This document shows, one piece after another, positions 5,581 to 8,165 of a stretch of DNA of 8,165 nucleotides (position 1 is its first letter; each line of letters begins with the position of its first letter). The notes under the pieces were generated by a model. The model did no database searches, was not told where the DNA came from, and saw nothing but the letters and a program-made list of their open reading frames with translations. A program made the translations under genes and the position numbers. Source of the DNA: DATDTB01 sp035291025 (lineage in GTDB: Archaea > Iainarchaeota > Iainarchaeia > JAFGOX01 > DATDTB01). Location: positions 1 through 8,165 of the forward strand of contig DATDTB010000082.1 of NCBI GenBank assembly GCA_035291025.1, in the 5' to 3' direction.

Positions 5581-6089
5581 TTCTTTTCACCCCCCATTTT
5601 TTCCAGTTGCGCAAGTGCTTCAATTATCAGCGACTCGTTAAACCAGCCATGCCTTTGAAGCGATTTAACAGCCGCAACTGCTCTTTCCTTTTGTATTACT
5701 TTCTTAGCGAAAAGCACCACTGGAAAGTCCAAGGACGACAGCACTTGCGCGCCCAGGATTTTTCCAGCTTTCCTGGCCTTGTTGTCATCTGTCAGCAGCG
5801 CAATTTTTTCCACTGCCACTAGTGCCAGAGCGGTTGCTTCTCCTAGTCCCAGTCCGAAATCCTCTTGGAGTTTATTGGAGACTCTCGCATTTGGGTTAAC
5901 TACCCTGATTTTTCGCCCTTCAATCAATCTTTTGGCCTGCAACGCGTCTGCCTTGCCTTTTGCCAAGCCACGCATAACTTCTGCTTCCACTTCTTTGGTT
6001 GTGAGCAGTTCGGCAAGTTTGCAAGCCTCCATAAGCAACCCTGCCTTTGCAAGCAGTATGATGGAACTTGAATCCACTGCAACTTTCAT
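5577..6089 (-). CDS. DUF3368-type PIN-domain toxin (VapC-like), first gene of TA operon 2
   Basis: 170-residue PIN-superfamily nuclease of the DUF3368 group, presumably an RNase toxin. Seen in order: Asp6 in VAVDSSSII, Glu37 in VEAEVMRG, Glu84 in GLGEATALAL and Asp101-Asp102 in LLTDDNKARKAG, the D-D-x-x-A-R signature of the group. The C-terminal half (about 121-165) carries the usual segment LDFPVVLFAKKVIQ and a W-F-N-E-S-L-I-I-E-A-L stretch. The ATG at 6089 has no ribosome site. With a TATA-like box at 6114-6121 the transcript should begin at or within 2-3 nt of the ATG, so translation is probably leaderless. The gene is upstream of its antitoxin, the reverse of the common VapBC order. It is poor in CG dinucleotides compared with the ligase gene. 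Confidence 0.88.
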   Translation of the reverse strand: MKVAVDSSSIILLAKAGLLMEACKLAELLTTKEVEAEVMRGLAKGKADALQAKRLIEGRKIRVVNPNARVSNKLQEDFGLGLGEATALALVAVEKIALLTDDNKARKAGKILGAQVLSSLDFPVVLFAKKVIQKERAVAAVKSLQRHGWFNESLIIEALAQLEKMGGEKK

Positions 6090-6090
6090 A

Positions 6091-6120
6091 GTATTCTAAT
6101 ATATTCTATTGTATTCTTAA
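6091..6120 (-). repeat. three 10-bp direct repeats at the TA-2 promoter (probable RHH operator)
   Basis: TATTCT recurs at 6092-6097, 6102-6107 and 6112-6117, exactly 10 bp apart; the outer units are both GTATTCT and the middle one ATATTCT. On the coding strand this reads AGAATA three times. The array runs from inside the TATA-like box to one base before the toxin start codon, so bound protein would block both TBP and the start site. Phased short direct repeats are the usual target of ribbon-helix-helix dimers, and the operon's own antitoxin carries such a domain. Confidence 0.72.
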
Positions 6121-6121
6121 A
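6114..6121 (-). promoter_or_regulatory. TATA-like box of TA operon 2
   Basis: TTTAAGAA on the minus strand, preceded by the purine-rich AAAAGG that could act as a BRE. Its centre is 28 bp from the toxin ATG, which predicts a start around 6091 and a leaderless message. The third 10-bp repeat overlaps it. Confidence 0.6.
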
Positions 6122-6147
6122 CCTTTTCTCACAGTGGTTTGGCAAAT

Positions 6148-6603
6148 TCAAAGCCCGCGTCCCATCACGATGGCCTTCTCGCCCGCTATCTCGTGTTCCA
6201 GGACGCGGGTGATGCTGAAGCCTAGTTTTTTGTACAACCCGACAGCGGCAAAGTTGGCCTCGCGCACGTACAACTCCACGCGCTTGGCGTTCAAGGCCTT
6301 CATTTCCCGCAGCCCGTGCTCAACGAGCCTTTTCCCGATTCCCCGCCCGCGCAGTTCTTTCTCGACGGCCAAGCCCTGCAGCCTGATGCTTTCGTCAGGT
6401 GCAATCTCGAAGTCCAGGAAACCGACGACGCGGTTGCCTAGCCGCGCCACCAAGTACCTCACGAGCGGGTCGCCAAAGCGCCGTTCGACGCGTTCAATCG
6501 TTGGGTTGACGTACGCGAACTCCTCACGCGTCAGCAAGGCAAGCGCTGAAACGTCCGACGGAGTGGCGTGTTCCACGACCGCCAATGCAATGCCTTTAAC
6601 CAT
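6148..6603 (-). CDS. GNAT family N-acetyltransferase (RimI-like)
   Basis: 151-residue single-domain acetyltransferase. Motif A is textbook: LQGLAVEKELRGRGIGKRL at residues 75-93, with the R-G-R-G-I-G acetyl-CoA pyrophosphate loop. Motif B follows at about 114-129 (REANFAAVGLYKKLGF) with the conserved Asn, the helix and Tyr124, the usual general-acid position in RimI/Ard1-type enzymes. This pattern is close to N-terminal or ribosomal-protein acetyltransferases, but other amine substrates are possible. The only ATG consistent with the domain is at 6603. No good ribosome site precedes it; the 57 nt between it and the DUF5680-like stop contain purine-rich A runs on the coding strand. It may be co-transcribed with the upstream DUF5680-like gene. 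It ends 58 nt before the second toxin-antitoxin operon, which has its own promoter. Confidence 0.87.
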   Translation of the reverse strand: MVKGIALAVVEHATPSDVSALALLTREEFAYVNPTIERVERRFGDPLVRYLVARLGNRVVGFLDFEIAPDESIRLQGLAVEKELRGRGIGKRLVEHGLREMKALNAKRVELYVREANFAAVGLYKKLGFSITRVLEHEIAGEKAIVMGRGL

Positions 6604-6659
6604 AAACGAAAACTGCCTTGGTTTTTTCCCTTTTTTTGCATGGCGCGGAAAGCCGGGCG

Positions 6660-7115
6660 CTAAGTCCTGGAAACGAGCCCGCCGTGGAAGCTCAAGTCGT
6701 ACACCTTGCTGTTCCGGAACGTGATTTTTTCCAAGCCCGTGAATTCTTCAACGGAGCCAATGCTTTCGCAGTAATAGTCAAGCGGTCCTTCCTTGTAGTG
6801 CGCCGGCCCCCGGAAAGGCTTTTCCGCGTCAACGAGCTTTAACGCGTTCTTGAGGAACTCGAAGGCTTTTTTCGGGGGAACCTCGCGAGACTTCGTCCCG
6901 CCATAGTAATTCATGACCCATTGAGGCCGTTCCCTTAACCACACGACTTCCTGCCCGGAAAACGGGTCAAAGCCGTAATAACGGTCGCGGTACCTGAACT
7001 CTTCTTTTTCAAAAGTGAACTCCCGCGCGCCCTCGAACAGCTCGCGTTCGCCGGCCTCGCCCACGTTCGCGTAAGTGCTTTTCTTGGCCTCGACGATGAA
7101 CTCCCTTAACTCCAC
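6660..7115 (-). CDS. DUF5680-like protein of unknown function
   Basis: 151 residues, no signal peptide or membrane segment. It opens with LREFIVEAKKSTYANVG, then a Glu/Arg-rich stretch, then RYRDRYYGFDPFSGQEVVWL and PQWVMNYYGG (about residues 40-72). I recognise this from proteins carrying the DUF5680 domain (A-x-x-x-T-Y-A, R-x-D-x-Y-x-G, F-x-G-Q-E-V-V-W, W-x-M-x-Y-x-G). A second half (about 80-150) contains FLKNALKLVDAEKPFRGPAH and ends SFHGGLVSRT. The biochemical role of the family is not known to me. The GTG start at 7115 is supported by AAGGTGA (7124-7130) 8 nt upstream. A TATA-like box at 7157-7164 would give a leader of about 20 nt. The gene is divergent from the exported-protein gene and may share transcription with the downstream GNAT. 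Confidence 0.75.
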   Translation of the reverse strand: MELREFIVEAKKSTYANVGEAGERELFEGAREFTFEKEEFRYRDRYYGFDPFSGQEVVWLRERPQWVMNYYGGTKSREVPPKKAFEFLKNALKLVDAEKPFRGPAHYKEGPLDYYCESIGSVEEFTGLEKITFRNSKVYDLSFHGGLVSRT

Positions 7116-7156
7116 TTAGTTTTTCACCTTGAGTTATGGTTATAGGACGATGCGTG

Positions 7157-7164
7157 TTTTTAAA
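7157..7164. promoter_or_regulatory. shared divergent TATA-like core
   Basis: TTTTTAAA within a symmetric AATTTAAAAA-type core. On the minus strand it predicts a start near 7135 and a 20-nt leader ahead of the DUF5680-like gene. On the plus strand it predicts a start near 7187 and a leader of about 40 nt ahead of the exported-protein gene. It is the only strongly A/T-rich element in the 111-nt divergent spacer. Confidence 0.45.
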
Positions 7165-7191
7165 TTCTTGCCTGTTCTCTACATTGAATTC

Positions 7192-7208
7192 GCCCGCGCG
7201 CGGCGGGC
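7192..7208 (+). promoter_or_regulatory. GC hairpin in the leader of the exported-protein gene
   Basis: GCCCGC-gcgcg-GCGGGC gives six uninterrupted G-C pairs with a 5-nt loop. It ends 18 nt before the ATG at 7227 and just ahead of the GAAGGA ribosome site (7213-7218). If transcription begins near 7187, it would sit at the very 5' end of the message. Confidence 0.45.
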
Positions 7209-7226
7209 CGTTGAAGGACGCTTGAA

Positions 7227-8165
7227 ATGAACTTACTCCAACACCCGGGAAGGATTGCAGTGCTTTTCGCGGCGTTCGCGTTTTTTTCCCTTCCCTCAAG
7301 CGCGCAAACACAGTACTCCTTGCCTGCGTTGAATTGCGCGGCCTTCACTTCCAGTGACTCCTTTGGGGTCGCGCAGCAGTACGCTCGCGTCCTGAAAGGC
7401 GACGTCGACCCTGCAGGCAAAGTTGTTGTGTCTCTTTCAAGCGACTCGTTTGACTCTTTCGCGGTTGCACGGGGCGCCGACCAAGTCATAGTGCCAATCA
7501 GTTCCACTTCATTCACGCCCGCTTCCGGCGGCGACTTCCGCGAAGTCATTCGCTTGAGGTTTTTTTGGGCGGAGTTAAAGAAGACGAACACGCTGCAGTT
7601 CTTCACTTCCAACAACAAGTTGAACGTCGAGACGTTGAAGCAAAAGCTTTCCTCGAAAAAGCTTGACCTGGACTCAGTTGAGTTGTTCATTGACGACTTG
7701 GTTGTCTCCACTCAAGTGGCTTTGACGAAGGCAGCTCTTGAAAGCCCCACGCCGTTGTCGCCCGCCGACCAAGGCTATCCAAGGGACGCGGTGGTCAACC
7801 AGTTGAGCTTGCTGTTAAGGAACCGCGAGCTCGTCGTTGGCGCGAGGGACCAGTACTTGGCGTCGCCGTCGCAGGAAAGGTTTGCGGCCTTTGACTCCGC
7901 GATTCAATCCCTCTTCAGCCAAGTAACCGAGCTCCAAAACTCTTCAAGCGCTTACCTGGCCGCGACCAAGAACTTGCAGAACGCAATACTGACTTACGCG
8001 AGGGACAACCCCGAGGAAATAAACAACGCCGACGCAACGAACTTGGCAAAAAGCGTCGCTTCCCCCTTTGAGGAAGTCCAGTTCGTTGCCGACATTGTTT
8101 CCCCCGTAGTAAGCTTCAAGGAAGAGTTTTGGACTCCGAGGCTGGCGCAAGTCTCACCCGAGGGC
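7227..8165 (+). CDS. exported protein of unknown function, 3' end outside window
   Basis: 313 codons are open from ATG 7227 to the window edge, with an in-frame stop 15 nt upstream fixing this as the first start. GAAGGA (7213-7218) lies 8 nt before the ATG. The N-terminus is a Sec signal peptide: Arg9, a hydrophobic core at 10-20 (IAVLFAAFAFF), then SLPSSA with probable cleavage after Ala26. No lipobox Cys is present. The mature part is rich in Ser, Asn, Asp and Gln. It begins with a beta-like region (about 45-110, with KVVVSLSSDSF and DQVIVPISSTSF) and then turns helical. The helical part includes LKQKLSSKKLDLDSVELFIDDL and a long stretch (about 185-260) with NQLSLLLRNRELVVGARDQY and SQVTELQNSSSAYLAATKNL that could be coiled coil. 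I do not recognise the family; a cell-surface or envelope protein is the likeliest role. Confidence 0.83.
   Translation, partial: MNLLQHPGRIAVLFAAFAFFSLPSSAQTQYSLPALNCAAFTSSDSFGVAQQYARVLKGDVDPAGKVVVSLSSDSFDSFAVARGADQVIVPISSTSFTPASGGDFREVIRLRFFWAELKKTNTLQFFTSNNKLNVETLKQKLSSKKLDLDSVELFIDDLVVSTQVALTKAALESPTPLSPADQGYPRDAVVNQLSLLLRNRELVVGARDQYLASPSQERFAAFDSAIQSLFSQVTELQNSSSAYLAATKNLQNAILTYARDNPEEINNADATNLAKSVASPFEEVQFVADIVSPVVSFKEEFWTPRLAQVSPEG

Noticed and set aside
6619..6638. Two T runs on the + strand between GNAT 2 and the DUF5680-like gene
   Set aside because: Both neighbouring genes are on the minus strand, where these are A runs, so they cannot be T-tract terminators for them.
7160..7711. 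183-codon minus-strand frame across the start of the exported-protein gene
   Set aside because: The + strand frame has a ribosome site, a signal peptide and 313 uninterrupted codons; the minus product shows no domain and would cross the divergent promoter.

Overview
The window is probably archaeal. It carries an archaeal/eukaryotic-type ATP-dependent DNA ligase and A/T-rich TATA-like boxes about 25 nt ahead of the inferred transcription starts. Shine-Dalgarno sites are of the GGTGAT/GGTGG type, genes are tightly packed with GTG starts, and two PIN-toxin modules are present. Compact genes and several small uncharacterised proteins would suit a DPANN-type archaeon (for example a Diapherotrites/Micrarchaeota-like lineage), but that placement is inference with low confidence. 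The bulk genes are moderately GC-rich and CG-dinucleotide-rich; the two toxin-antitoxin loci are clearly poorer in CG.

Layout. Positions 2-598 (+): the C-terminal part of an M24 metallopeptidase (Xaa-Pro dipeptidase/aminopeptidase type), cut by the window edge. Positions 585-3413 (-): a packed operon in the order GNAT acetyltransferase, ATP-dependent DNA ligase, nucleotidyltransferase-fold protein, with gaps of only 5 and 10 nt. Its last gene overlaps the 3' end of the peptidase tail to tail. Positions 3552-4155 (-): an AbrB-type antitoxin / VapC PIN toxin pair behind a promoter carrying three copies of an 8-bp operator. Positions 4249-5219 (-): an alpha/beta hydrolase preceded by a 53-codon small ORF whose stop overlaps its GTG start. 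Positions 5263-6089 (-): a second toxin-antitoxin pair, toxin gene first. The toxin is a DUF3368-type PIN protein and the antitoxin is a ribbon-helix-helix/UPF0175-like fusion. Three 10-bp direct repeats run from its TATA box to its start codon. Positions 6148-7115 (-): a second GNAT acetyltransferase and a DUF5680-like protein. Positions 7227-8165 (+): the N-terminal 313 codons of an exported protein, transcribed divergently from the DUF5680-like gene around a shared TATA-like core and with a strong GC hairpin in its leader.

How the parts relate. The ligase operon looks like housekeeping DNA maintenance with two accessory enzymes of unknown substrate. The two toxin-antitoxin modules look like acquired, self-regulated cassettes: each has its own TATA box (the same octamer, TTTAAGAA) overlapped or flanked by repeats matching the expected binding mode of its own antitoxin class. 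No rRNA, tRNA, CRISPR array, transposase or insertion sequence was found.
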